Origin: Sordaria brevicollis | Lineage: Eukaryota; Ascomycota; Sordariomycetes; Sordariales; Sordariaceae | Assembly: GCA_033439795.1 (NCBI GenBank) | Contig: JAUTDP010000009.1 | Coordinates: 1,364,001-1,428,000, forward strand | DNA length: 64,000 nucleotides | Direction: 5' to 3' | Notes under the pieces: generated by a model | The model's input: only the letters and a program-made list of their open reading frames with translations | What the model was told of the DNA's origin: nothing | Database searches by the model: none | Program-made: the position numbers and the translations under genes | Part shown: positions 46,581 through 57,058 of the stretch, one piece after another | Numbering within the stretch: the first letter of the stretch is position 1 | Layout of the letters: every line of letters begins with the position of its first letter

Positions 46581-49500
46581 ATGGCCAACAAAAGGAAACG
46601 CACGCCAAAGGAGGCTCCCAATGACAACCTCCCTACCCAGAAACGATCAAAGAAAGAAACGCCAGTAACAAATGGTTCATCGACAAAATCCAAGACATCA
46701 TCAAAAACTCAAGAAAAGCCGGCACCTTTCACCGAACACCCCACCGTTGAGGAGCGCAAGAGAGAGCTTGCACTGTATAACCAGCTCGGGAGCGAAGACC
46801 AAAACGAACGCATTAAGGCTGCCAGCATTATCATTGCTGGTCTCCTGGAAGGTGATGGCGTCGAGGAGCCTGTCCTTTTCCGCCATCTTGCCGGTCGTCT
46901 CTTCCGCGGTCTTGCTAGCGGGAGAAATGCATCCCGTCTAGGCTTCAGCATCGTCTTGACCGAGATTCTGGGTCAGCTGTTTGGAGAAAAGTACCTTGCT
47001 GGGTCCAAGTACACTGGTCTCACTTTCGACAAGGTGCTGGGCATTTTGGTGGAGAAAACCGATGCTGGAGGCAGTGGCAATGGTCAGGAGGAGAGGGATC
47101 ACTATTTCGGCCAGTTGTTCGGCATCGAATGCTTTGTTCGTGCCGGCATCCTGTTCACCGATAAGTCGAGGTGGCAGGCCGTTTTGGATTTGGTCCTCAA
47201 GCTCTCCCAGAAGAAGTCATGGCTCAAGTCTCAATGCGGCTGGATCATTGTGCAGGCCATCTCCCAGATGGAGGTCGAGCTTGCGGAGGAGACACTACAG
47301 AAACTCGCCGATGAAGGTGTGGCCAAGACCCCCGAAGGTGTCGGCATCTGGATTGCTGCTCTCGACCGCTTCCCCGACATGAAGATGCCCAAGCAGCCAT
47401 GGAGAAGCCCTCTTGAGACTAGTTCCCTTACCTCTCTTCCTGCTGTCCTGAAGGACAGTGGCAGAGATACATCAAACGACCAAGCTGGCAACAAGAAGCA
47501 GAAGCAAGGCAACTGGACTGCCCAGTTGCACTTTGTGTGGAACTTGATTCTTGCCCATTTCCTCAAGCTTGGCGAGAAGGACAAGTCCGATGCCGCTGAG
47601 CAGTTCAAGCAGTTCTGGAAGCGTGTCGTTGACGGTAAGTATCAAGGCCAAAATATTTCAAGAGGACCATGAAAGAGCTAACAGTTTCATCAGAGGGTTT
47701 CTTCTCCAAGACATCATCGGACAGCCAGAAATTCTCCGGATTCATGATCTTCCAGCGTATGCTTGAAGGCGCCGCCGGCCAGACCTTCATCGTCGAGTCC
47801 GTATTCAGCCAAAACCTCATGACTTGTCTCATGAACCAAGCCTCAAAGGAGGACAGGTATCTCCACCGTGCGGCCATCAAGGCCCTCAAGGGCATCGAAG
47901 CCACCGTTGACCGCGATCCCTCCCTTTTGCCGACGATTCTTCGCCAGCTTCTCAGCCACAATGGCGTCTACAACTTCGACCAGCGTACCAACACCAAGAC
48001 CGTCGACAAGATCCTCCAACACACCACTCCCGAGACCATCAAGAAGGTCCTCAAGACCCTACAGCTTAAGGACTTCTCAAAGAGCGGCCTTGACGAGACC
48101 AAGTACTACCAGTCCCTGAGCAGCTACCTTTTCAGACTTTCTAGCGTACCATCCGACGAGGAGAGCAGTTCCGATGTCTCTGTTCCTGGCTCAGCGATCG
48201 AGGTCCTCACCGAACTCGCCTACTCGAACCAGTCAGTCCCAGCTAGCATCAAGGAGGCTCTCCGCACCAAGACCACTTCCGCTTTCGCTAAGCTGGTCAA
48301 GAGGCCTGAAGACTTCGGTCACCTCTGCGGCGCCATCCTCTCCATCAAGGCCGACCTTGACCCCGAGGACGAGATTGGCGGTGCCGTCCTCGAGGCCTAC
48401 GAGAAGCTTAAGGACCTCCTCGACCCCGGCAAGGACACCAAGGATACCAAAGCTCCCCGCCAGGCTCTCGCCCTTCTGTACGCCGTCGCCATCCTGCAGT
48501 TCTACAACGAAGACCCCGACGTCATGAACCTTCTCGAGGAGCTCGAGGAGTGCTACGACAAGCTTGCGGGCGAGGGCATGCAGGAAGGCGAGGGTATCGC
48601 CGAGTTCCTGGTAGAGATCCTTCTCGCCATGGTTGCCCGCCCCTCCTCGCTCATGCGCCAAGTGTCGCAGCAGGTATTTGAGGCCTTCACCAACCTCATG
48701 TCGTCCGAGGCCATCAAGCTTCTGACCGACCCATTGGCCGTCGAAGAGAGCGCCAAGGGCCAGCAAGCGCTCTTCAGCACCGAGGACGAGGACATGGCCA
48801 ACGCCGAGGGCTCCGATGAAGACGATGAGCACGACCATGAGCACGGAAGTGACGAAGAACTCGACTCGGACGTAGAAATCGTCAACCTCGAAGAAGCCGG
48901 TTCCGACGACGACGCTTCCTCTTCCTTTTCCGGCTCCGATAACGAAGACGACGAAGACGACGATGAACCCGAAAACGAAAATCAAGAAGCCCTCGACGCT
49001 CTCGACACCGCCCTCGCCGAAGCACTCGGCAGCCACCGCCTCGACAAAGACGCCGACGCCGCCTCCGGCGACGACTCCGAATCCGACATGTCCGACTCCG
49101 AAATGATGGAAGTCGACGCCAAGCTAGCCGAGATCTTCAAGCAACGCGCGCAAGCCGCCAACTCCTCCAAAAAGAAGGACAAAAAGGACGCCAAAGAAAC
49201 CGTCATCAACTTTAAGCACCGCGTCCTCGACCTGCTGGCCATCTTCATCAAGAAGGAAGCCGCCGTCGCCAACCCGCTTACCTTCGAAATTATCCTCCCC
49301 CTTCTTGAGCTGGTGCGTACCACCACCACCAAGCCGCTGGCTAACAAGGCGTGCGAGATGATCACCACCTTTTCCAAATCCCTCAAGAAGGCCAAGGGCG
49401 AGTTCGGGGCTGCCTTCGGTGACGAGCAGGTTGTTGATGATTTGGTCAGCAAGCTGCAGGAGGTGCACATGGAGGCGCCCAAGGACGGGTCGCATGCGTT

Positions 49501-49723
49501 CGCCAAGGCGGCGTCGACGGCCAGCTTGGCAATCGCGTCGGTGCTGGTCGCAAAGGGAAAGACGGAGGAGGTGTTTGAGCTGTATGCGGATTCGCAGCTC
49601 AAGTGGTTCAAGGGCGAGGTCAAGATCCAGCCGGCGTTTTTCTCGGATTGGCTGAACTGGTGCCAGAGCCATGCTAGTGCTGCCGCAACGACGACAGCGC
49701 AAGAGGATAAGGAGAAGAACTAG
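46581..49723 (+). CDS. pol5: POL5 / MYBBP1A-type nucleolar protein (DNA polymerase phi family)
   Basis: Two exons (46581-47634 and 47694-49723) joined over a 59-nt intron (GTAAGT donor, AGCTAACAG branch, ATCAG acceptor) give 1027 residues, close to yeast Pol5. The start MANKRKRTPKEAPN is basic and nuclear in style; an upstream in-frame Met at 46533 was judged 5' UTR. The family motif region ELALYNQLGSEDQNERIKAASII and RLGFSIVLTEIL appear early. The join reads KRVVDEGFFSKTSSD. HEAT-like helices follow, with NGVYNFDQRTNTKTVDKIL. A long acidic tract of Asp, Glu and Ser lies at about residues 715-830, then the conserved AKLAEIFKQRAQAA and NFKHRVLDLLAIFIKK. Despite the name, the family works in rRNA synthesis and ribosome assembly rather than replication. 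Confidence 0.93.
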
Positions 49724-49753
49724 GAGGCGGTGATGATAGATGTATAGGGTGAT

Positions 49754-49787
<34 letters not shown>

Positions 49788-50248
49788 ATGTGATAATACC
49801 AATGTTCATTTATTCATGAGGTAGAAAAAATGATCTCGAGTTTTTTTCATCACGGATGTGTTACTCTACACTTCGTCTTGCTACGAATCCTTCGGACAAC
49901 ATTTCTCAGCCGGCCAAAGGCAGTTTGTCTCATCCCAGGATATCCCAGAGCATCACAGAGCTGACCTTCCGATATATGTACAAATGTTTTACACGGTAGA
50001 AACAGGTGAAAAAGTTCAGAGGTTTGCAGTATTTTAAAACCTTTGCTTGCTCATTGGGCTGATTACCAGAGGTCTGACCGGTACCCTATACTATACAACA
50101 TGGAATGATCTCGTTGAGTTTCAAGCTGAAAGTTATGTATGTATGTATAAGACCATCCATCCAGTTCGGATGGAGTGTTATGTTATGCTTGCGCTATGTA
50201 TGTACTACGTGTAATACAAATAGTCGCGATGCGATGCACTGGACTAGT
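49724..50248. other. Intergenic between convergent pol5 and cul-3
   Basis: 3' UTRs of the two genes and a long G tract; nothing else seen. Confidence 0.5.
49754..49786. repeat. 33-base G homopolymer in the pol5 3' flank
   Basis: Uninterrupted G run about 30 bases after the pol5 stop codon, probably within its 3' UTR. The exact length is not trustworthy from a consensus. Confidence 0.8.
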
Positions 50249-52908
50249 TCAAGCCAAGTATCGGTACGTTGACAAATCATTTTCAACCCGCTCCAGATAC
50301 TCTCTCGCGAGCAGGTCCTCGATTCGCTTCTTGATGAGCGGTACGTCAGGCTTGAAGCGGCTCATGAGTTGCGAGATCACCTCGTTTACTAGCTGGGTGT
50401 GAGCCAGTGTCTTGCGTTGCCTGTAAAAGAAAGTACAATGTTAGCTTCCAGAATGCGAATCAGGTTGAAGCAGGCAGAGAAAACATACTTCATGATTCTG
50501 ACAACCGCCGCATCAATGACGTGAGCACGAGTCTGGTCATTCTTCCTTTCCGTCTCCTTTCGTTCCTCGTCGCCTTCAACTTTGGAAATGCTGCTGATGA
50601 CGGGAGCCTTGATCCTGATAGCCTTGCTCACGAACTGTGCGTTGTAAGAGAACTTGTCTGTAGTCTTGACGTTCTTCGTGGCCGGTTCCTTTAGGAGCAC
50701 CCTGCATTTGGGAACACTGGAAAGCGAAGCCAGTGTTCGCATAAGCTCTGGTGCCGAAATATTCGTCTTTGCCTGGATTTCTTCAAAGCTGAGGCTTTCT
50801 CCGTCTTCAAGGTTGTTGAATAGCATGAGCACAATCATGCCGTACGTAGACACGTTGAGCTCGTATCGCCTTTCCTTGCTCAGGGGTCCGGTCTCCTTCC
50901 CCGGAACCTTAGGGAACACACACTTGATATCCGCATTGCCCGCCGAGCTAACCCAGGTAAGAACACGACCACTCCTGTCCTTGAGATAGTACTTGTAGAA
51001 GCTTTCCTGGAGCCGCTTAATCTCGGGTGGGTAGAAACAATCCGTTTTTGCACCTTCCTCTTTCGACTTACCACCACCCATCACCTCGGGTGGCCAGTTG
51101 TTTGTCGTCAGGACGTTGATGTTAAGATCAACCTTCTTGTGGTCGGCATCGCCTAGGTTGGCAATATGGTCTCGGTAGTTGTCGGTCAGATCCTTGGACA
51201 ACTCCATGTCCTTGAACATTCCTTCAAACTTGGCAGTGAAAGCATTGCCCATTGCCGATTTCATGCGGGATACCATCTCCTTCTCGGTATGGATCTCTGA
51301 CTTGCCGTGCAGTAGCCGCTTGGCCAGATGTTTCTGGTAATATCTCTCGAACATGTCTCGGTCTGCAAGATACCGAAGAAGGACAATAGCTTTGTCCAAG
51401 ACAGCATCTACTTCAGCTTCCGTCTTTGTCTTGATGCCCCGTTTGAGGTTGTCGTCAATGAATAGTGAAACATATTCAGAACTGCGATTGAAGGAGTTGA
51501 TAAAGTCAGAGAAGCTTCGTGTGATGGCGGATTGTAGCAGGAGATCATCACAGAAGCAATCGGTCAGGATCCTGTCGAACTTGTCCTTGAGCTGCAAGAC
51601 GTCATCAACCCACTTGATAGCGGCTGCAGTTTGCTGCTGAGCCGGATTCAAGGCTTGGGCTTTCGCCTTATCTGCAGCTTCTCCAGCATCTTCGCCATCC
51701 GCAGCAGCTGCGCCAGCCACGGAAAAGTCTGTGTTCCTGAGAGCCTTCTCGATCTCCTGCCCCAGCTCTCTTACTCTACGCTGTAAAATAACCTTGAGCG
51801 CTGACTTCGTGCTGTCCACCCTCGATATGAGTTGGTATAAGATCGAAAGGTCGTCCAAGCGATCATTGTCGATCATAGGCTTCAAGCCACTTCCCTCCAT
51901 GGCGAGGAACACATCAAGCTTTGCGCTGATGAGCTCTTGCTCCACGACACTGGCGATTTTGTCGGTCGTCATTATCGATACGGCAGTACCACATCGTTCC
52001 CGCTCCTCGCTTAGTCGCCGTTGGGCATGCCGCAGCCATGTGCTACAATTTGCCTCCTGTACCAGCTTCTCGCACTCTTTTCGGTAGAATTCCGTGCTTG
52101 CCTCGAGATAGCGTGGTTCGAAAAGGGTCAAGTATAGGCGCTGACTATCCAGCTCGTCGTTTGTCTCATATAAGCTTTCCAGCATTGCGGTAATCTTGCG
52201 CACGAGGTTACGGTTGATGATGTCGCCGTCGCGCTCCATGTTGATCAGGTCCAGTATGACAGCGCAGAGAATGTCAAAGACGTCAAAATCTTGCTCGATG
52301 TCCCCAGCGGTGGTACTAATGTGGCTCTGAAGGACATTATCCCTGAAGAGACCAATTGTAACGGCAAACAAAGACGGCTGCTTTGTCTCTAGGGTGTAGA
52401 CACGGTCGAGGTACATAAGTACGTCCGCGATCATGTTCATCGACCTGTTATGATCTGTCCATGAGTCTCTTATTCCGCGGAGGAACTTTTCGCCCATCTC
52501 CCTGCGCTCGTGTGGACTCGATCCCGGGTGTTGGAGAAGTGATACGTTGATGAGGTTCTTTGTGATGAGGGCAACGATGTTTGGCATGATATGGTCCCGG
52601 AACCACTGCTGCTCAAAGTCCCTTACCCTCTCGTACAGGAGGGCACCCTTCTTCCGAAGCACAATCTTATATGATGCTCGGTATAGTTGCTCGAAGGACA
52701 GTTGGCCGGCATTTTGTAGGTGAATGTCGGTCATGGCGTCGCGCAGAAGTGCCCAGCATGGTTCGAATTCGCCCTGATCCCGATTCATTATCGGCTACCA
52801 CGCACATGATTAGCTTCAGCTGCAGACCAAGAACTTCCACGCCGTGTGTAACAAAGTCGAGACACATACCTTCCTGATAGGCCGAATCTTGTTGGGTCTG
52901 GAAGCCAT
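50249..52908 (-). CDS. cul-3: Cullin-3, scaffold of BTB-type E3 ubiquitin ligases
   Basis: Three exons (52908-52870, 52794-50489, 50420-50249) encode 838 residues. The 13-codon first exon gives MASRPNKIRPIRK, the normal cullin-3 opening, and joins PIMNRDQGEFEPCWALL over a 75-nt intron. N-terminal cullin repeats follow (QLSFEQLYRASYKIVLRKKG, then FEQQWFRDHIMP). The cullin homology domain contains FERYYQKHLAKRLLHGKS and MFKDMELSKDL. The last intron (50421-50488, AGCTAACA branch) splits the codon of the neddylation lysine (VVRIMK-QRK, about residue 782). The last exon supplies the winged-helix end (VPLIKKRIEDLLAREYLER) and the canonical cullin C-terminus YRYLA. A BTB protein bound at the N-terminus and Rbx1 at the C-terminus are expected partners. 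Confidence 0.95.
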
Positions 52909-54023
52909 GATTATGGTCTTTTGCCTCGGTTTTCAGGAAAGAAATGGTCTGTATGTATGGTGAAGTGAAAGTCCAGCGGGTTGTCACCCCTCCAGCAACT
53001 ATACTATCATGCAGACGTAGCCGGCGACTACTCTGTATCGTCAGATGCGCGTAGAGAAAAGCGTTCGGTGATACTGTATAATAACAATGGGGTATGAAGA
53101 TCGTGGCCGACAATGGTTGTTATTGTTGGAGGATCACCGAGAAGTTCAGTTGTCGAGTCGAGTTGAGCAAGGGCGGGCGCGGGACAAGCTCCAAAGCGGA
53201 AGGATTGAAGGGGTTCGTTCTGGCAATCGGTTGCGGCGACGGGATTACAAGTACGCGACACGATCCGCGGACTGAAGAAAGACAACGTTTGGTGACCGGT
53301 AAATCCTGATGTACAAGTACAGTCGAGGCGAGATGAACCAAACAGATAAAGTCTGAAGAAAATGAAAACCCAAGAGAGGATAGTTGCCAGAAGTGGCAAA
53401 CGCCAGAGAAGTTGTCGAGGAGGAAGTTTAGTAATGGACGGCTAAGTAAGGTACAACATATGTTAAAGAGACGGGTGTTCAGGCACAAGGGAACACAGGC
53501 TGGTGTGGGGTGGATCAGAGGTACCTACTTTCTACTTCTGTAAGGTATTACGGCCAGAGTTAAAGAACTAAAAAAGAGTTGCTTCTCACATATTGGATAC
53601 TAAACAGAAATCACCATTAGCATTCGAGAACTTATAAATAAAAAGGAATAAAGAGAGCATCTTGAAGCTTCGCTGGCTGTCTATCTACACTTTCATTCCG
53701 TTCAGTGACAGCATCGCCGGAAAAGGCGTGGACTCCCAACAGTTACAGTGGGAGAAGCGCACTAAACCGATATTCTGCAGGGATCATTATCGATAAGGAA
53801 CACTTTGACAAGGGAACAGCGGGAACGCAGCCCGGGCGGGTCGCGATGTTGGACCTTCTACACGGCGCATGACGAAACCGACCAGCTTCTATCCGAATCT
53901 ATCGCATTTTGATCCTTTTTTTTACCTCTTCTCTTCTACATTCTCTCCTTCTTACCGCCAACAATTAATTGCCAAACCGGGCGTCTCATACCGACCCAAC
54001 ACTTCCCATCTCTATCTCCAGCC
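52909..54023. other. Divergent promoter region of cul-3 and tim15
   Basis: Both flanking genes start here and run outward. No coding frame is supported. The segment beside 54024 is C/T-rich, as is usual for fungal leaders. Confidence 0.5.
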
Positions 54024-54746
54024 ATGGCCTCCAAACGAGCAGCGACATCAACACTGCCCTGCATCGCCCGACTCTGCTCGGCGTCGGCGCCGGCGCAATC
54101 GCTAAAAGCCACCGTAACAGCGCCGCGCTTCCTCAACCATTTCGTCCGCTCCTGCCACAGCTCCTCCCAGCATCAGCGACCAGTGCCAGCAGTATCACTA
54201 TCCCTACAACAGAAACAGATCCGGCTAAAACACACCATCCCTCGTCCACGAAGCCAGCAGGAAGCCGCCCAACAATCCCTTCCCTCTTCGGACCAACAAC
54301 AAACACAACCCCAAGACCAACAAGCCGCCGAACAACAAGCCAAGCGCGACATCTCCCAAGTCCCTCACTACGAGCTCACCTTCACCTGCATCCCCTGCGA
54401 CTTCCGGTCCAAGCACAAGGTCTCCAAGCAAGGGTACCACCACGGCTCGGTCCTGATCGCGTGTCCGAACTGCCGCAACCGACACGTCATCAGCGACCAC
54501 CTCAAGATTTTCGGGGACCGCAAAATCACGGTTGAGGACCTGCTGAAAGAGAAGGGCATGATGGTTAAGAAGGGCACCCTGGGCGAGGATGGCGATGTGG
54601 AGTTTTGGGAGGATGGGTCGGTTACTGCTAGGGAGCCGGTACCAGAGCCAGAAAGGCCGAAGGTGGTGGTGGATAATAGCCCGCCAGGGTCGAGTTTTAA
54701 GAGTGTCAAGCCTGGGGATAAGACGGATGGGGAGGAAAGCAAATGA
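54024..54746 (+). CDS. tim15: Mitochondrial DNL-type zinc-finger protein TIM15/ZIM17/HEP1
   Basis: Single exon, 240 residues. The N-terminus (MASKRAATSTLPCIARLCSA) is rich in Arg, Ser and Ala without acidic residues for over 70 positions, the pattern of a mitochondrial matrix presequence. A Gln-rich linker follows. The DNL zinc finger spans about residues 115-163: YELTFTCIPCDFRSKHKVSKQ, YHHGSVLIACPNCRNRH and ISDHLKIFGD, with both CxxC pairs present. The C-terminal 60 residues are charged and proline-rich. The family keeps matrix Hsp70 soluble and supports protein import. It shares a divergent promoter region with cul-3. Confidence 0.93.
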   Translation: MASKRAATSTLPCIARLCSASAPAQSLKATVTAPRFLNHFVRSCHSSSQHQRPVPAVSLSLQQKQIRLKHTIPRPRSQQEAAQQSLPSSDQQQTQPQDQQAAEQQAKRDISQVPHYELTFTCIPCDFRSKHKVSKQGYHHGSVLIACPNCRNRHVISDHLKIFGDRKITVEDLLKEKGMMVKKGTLGEDGDVEFWEDGSVTAREPVPEPERPKVVVDNSPPGSSFKSVKPGDKTDGEESK

Positions 54747-55768
54747 GTACGGGGATGGATAAGAAGAGTTGGGAGCGAGGTGGATGCCTTGGCTGGATAA
54801 AGGAGGACATAGAGTGCTGAGGGCATGTGATCCTGCGGGGGTCTGGCTGCTTTTGAACTTCCTCGTAGAATCCACAGGGTCTTTAATGGGCAAGGATAGA
54901 AAAAATAGGAGGCAACAGATGTTCGTATAGACAGGCGTTGCAGGGTCGGTCGATTGGAATTAGCATACCCGGTGTCAACAAACTCGCACCAATTGTACAA
55001 TATGTGTAAAACTACAAAAATGGGAAACTGTTGAAAGGAGGCCGTCATGCTCGGGCACTGGGCATGTGTTTGAATACAGCTTGTGAGTACCTATCGGACA
55101 CCATCAAAGTCGTAAAGTTGCTTTTGGTTTACACAAATCTCGGTATAAAGCAACCGCTGACACTCCCCCGTATCTCAGTCACCTCAACCAATATCGATAC
55201 CAGCCAAGTCGCAAACTATTGAGCGACAAACAAATTTTTGAATCACCACAGTTGAGCCACATCACATAACAAGCAATGTCACCAAGAAGAATTGAGAACA
55301 AAAACGTTCAGGAAAAACATCAAAGGCCGCCATCAAAGGCAGGCAGCTCTTGGTCCCTTGTATATTTCGGGTGGTTGGTAAAAAGGAGGAACCAGAAACT
55401 AAGCTAAGTAACAGGCCATGCTTCCTATAAAGCCCCCCTTTTCTCACCCATATTGAAGTATATAAAAAACAGGATTGTACAAGTTGAGATCCAAGTCTAC
55501 CTTATATCCAATCCCTTTGTGTGTGTTAATGGGGGTGAACCCATGGGTTATGTATATGTTTCTTTTGTTTTTTCCAAAAAGAAGTGAAAGTGGTGTAGTA
55601 AAGAGGGTGCAAAAGAGTAATATATCCAAGCCTTTTTTTTGCTCGCCTCTTGTTGGGGTCCCCGCTTAGGGAGAGAAAGATTTTGGGAAATCTGTGGAGT
55701 ATTTTAGTAAGTGAAACTGTGGAAGGGGTCAAAGAAGAAGGATGAGGAAGCTGCGAGTGAGTACTAAC
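54747..55768. other. Intergenic between convergent tim15 and pheromone gene
   Basis: About 1 kb, AT-rich, with no supported gene; it holds two 3' UTRs. Confidence 0.5.
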
Positions 55769-56653
55769 CTAGTTCTCGTCGGAGTGGGCGGTGAGGATGG
55801 CACGGGCAACGTTGTACATGGCGTGCAAGTCGCGGGTGGCCTTGGTGCAGGCACCATCGGGGGCGTTGCAAGCAGCCTCGGGGGAGGCATCGCGCTTCCA
55901 GCAGGACTGCCCGTGGATGCGGCACCACTGGGGGTCGGCCTCGCGCTTTCCAACACGGTCAACGGGGCTGAAGGTGGTGTCACGAAGGAGGAGAGCAGAC
56001 TCGGCCTCGGCGGATTGGATGGCGGTCATGACGGCCTCAGCGGCGCGCTTGGCCTTCCAGCAGGACTGTCCGCGGATGCGGCACCATTGCGGGTTGGCCT
56101 CAGGCTCGGGAGCAGCCTCACGCTTCTTCCAGCAAGATTGACCGTGGATGCGGCACCATTGGGGCTCGGCTTCGGGGAGGGCATCACGCTTCCAGCAGGA
56201 CTGGCCATGGATCCGGCACCACTGAGCCTCAGCCTCACGCTTCTTCCAGCAGGACTGGCCATGGATCTGGCACCATTGCGCCTCGGCCTCGGCCTCACGC
56301 TTGGCGGTCTTCTCGTTCTTCTTTTCCTCGTCGGTGGAGGGGGCGAACTTGTCGGCGAGGTTCAAAGAGTCGTAGTAGGCGTTGACGTCCTCCTGGGTGA
56401 GGGCAACGATGCCGGCGAGCTCATCGACCTGGCGCTTGGCGACCTGAGCGGGGAGGTGGCCGGACTCGTCACGGGGAGGGAGACCACCCATGCCCTGGAT
56501 GGCACTGGCAAAGGCATCGGCAACGCGCTTGACCTTCCAGCAGGACTGGCCGCGGATGCGGCACCACTGAGCTTCGGCCTCAGCGGCGGGCTGGGCAACC
56601 GGGGTGGCGGAGGCCACGGCGGCGAAGATGACAAGAGGGAGGGTAAACTTCAT
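55769..56653 (-). CDS. ccg-4: Alpha-factor-type mating pheromone precursor (ccg-4/ppg1 family)
   Basis: Single exon, 294 residues. Signal peptide [18 protein letters not shown] is followed by a pro region. Six undecapeptide units of the [11 protein letters not shown] type lie at residues 29-39, 126-136, 144-154, 165-175, 189-199 and 242-252. Three match that form exactly; units 1 and 5 have Arg for His at position 6 and unit 2 has Gln for Arg at position 4. Each is followed by a Kex2-type site (KR, KKR, KVKR or KAKR) and preceded by EAEA, PEAEP or similar dipeptides suited to dipeptidyl aminopeptidase trimming. The product is the secreted peptide pheromone of one mating type, sensed by a Ste2-like (PRE-2) receptor on the partner; in Neurospora the gene is also clock-controlled. 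A large plus-strand frame across the same bases is a shadow. Confidence 0.97.
   Translation of the reverse strand: MKFTLPLVIFAAVASATPVAQPAAEAEAQWCRIRGQSCWKVKRVADAFASAIQGMGGLPPRDESGHLPAQVAKRQVDELAGIVALTQEDVNAYYDSLNLADKFAPSTDEEKKNEKTAKREAEAEAQWCQIHGQSCWKKREAEAQWCRIHGQSCWKRDALPEAEPQWCRIHGQSCWKKREAAPEPEANPQWCRIRGQSCWKAKRAAEAVMTAIQSAEAESALLLRDTTFSPVDRVGKREADPQWCRIHGQSCWKRDASPEAACNAPDGACTKATRDLHAMYNVARAILTAHSDEN
55898..56569 (-). repeat. Tandem-type coding repeats for six pheromone units
   Basis: Each unit spans 33 bases plus variable processing spacers. Units 2 to 4 are spaced 18 to 21 residues apart, while unit 1 is separated from unit 2 by an 86-residue pro segment. Confidence 0.95.
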
Positions 56654-56775
56654 CTTGAAAGGCTTGGAAAGAAGAAAGTTAAAGTGGTGGAGAGAATGAA
56701 GACCTCTGAGGGTTGATTGGCGATGTCAAAGGTGATGAGGAGAAAAAGTTCGAGCAACGAGGTGATCAAGACGGC

Positions 56776-56783
56776 CTTTTATA
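56776..56783 (-). promoter_or_regulatory. TATA box of the pheromone gene
   Basis: TATAAAAG on the minus strand, about 125 bases before the ATG at 56653, with a CCAAT (plus orientation) directly beside it. The spacing fits a core promoter of a highly expressed fungal gene. Confidence 0.65.
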
Positions 56784-56810
56784 TCCAATTCATCGAGGGT
56801 GTTGAAGTCT

Positions 56811-57058
56811 GTGATGGCATGGTTATTCAGATGCGCTCTGCATAGAAACGGACGTAAACCTTGTTCGCAACAAGGATCGATCAAGGGGCGTTGGCCACGA
56901 GGGAGGGAGTCCGGTCAAAGACGACGACCGGCCGGTCGAGAACTAAGCGTTGATGGTGAAAGGTCATGTTTGTTATTCGTGTGATGGTGTGGTTATTCAG
57001 ATCAAGGGCTGCTTTGGTGGAGGTCAACAGAGGAGACTTGTCAATGGCTTATTCAGAT
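56811..57058. promoter_or_regulatory. Three copies of a GGTTATTCAGAT-type motif upstream of the pheromone gene
   Basis: Copies: 56811-56832 and 56981-57002 share GTGATGG(C/T)(A/G)TGGTTATTCAGAT, and a third shorter one at 57042-57058 reads CAATGGCTTATTCAGAT. All have the same orientation, 160 to 400 bases upstream of the start codon. A binding-site role is inferred from repetition and position; I know no factor for it. Confidence 0.55.

Noticed and set aside
48233..49036. 267-codon minus-strand frame
   Set aside because: Antisense to the acidic tract of pol5.
55742..56716. 324-codon plus-strand open frame, Gly/Leu-rich
   Set aside because: Antisense to the pheromone precursor; its repeats are the reverse complement of the pheromone units.
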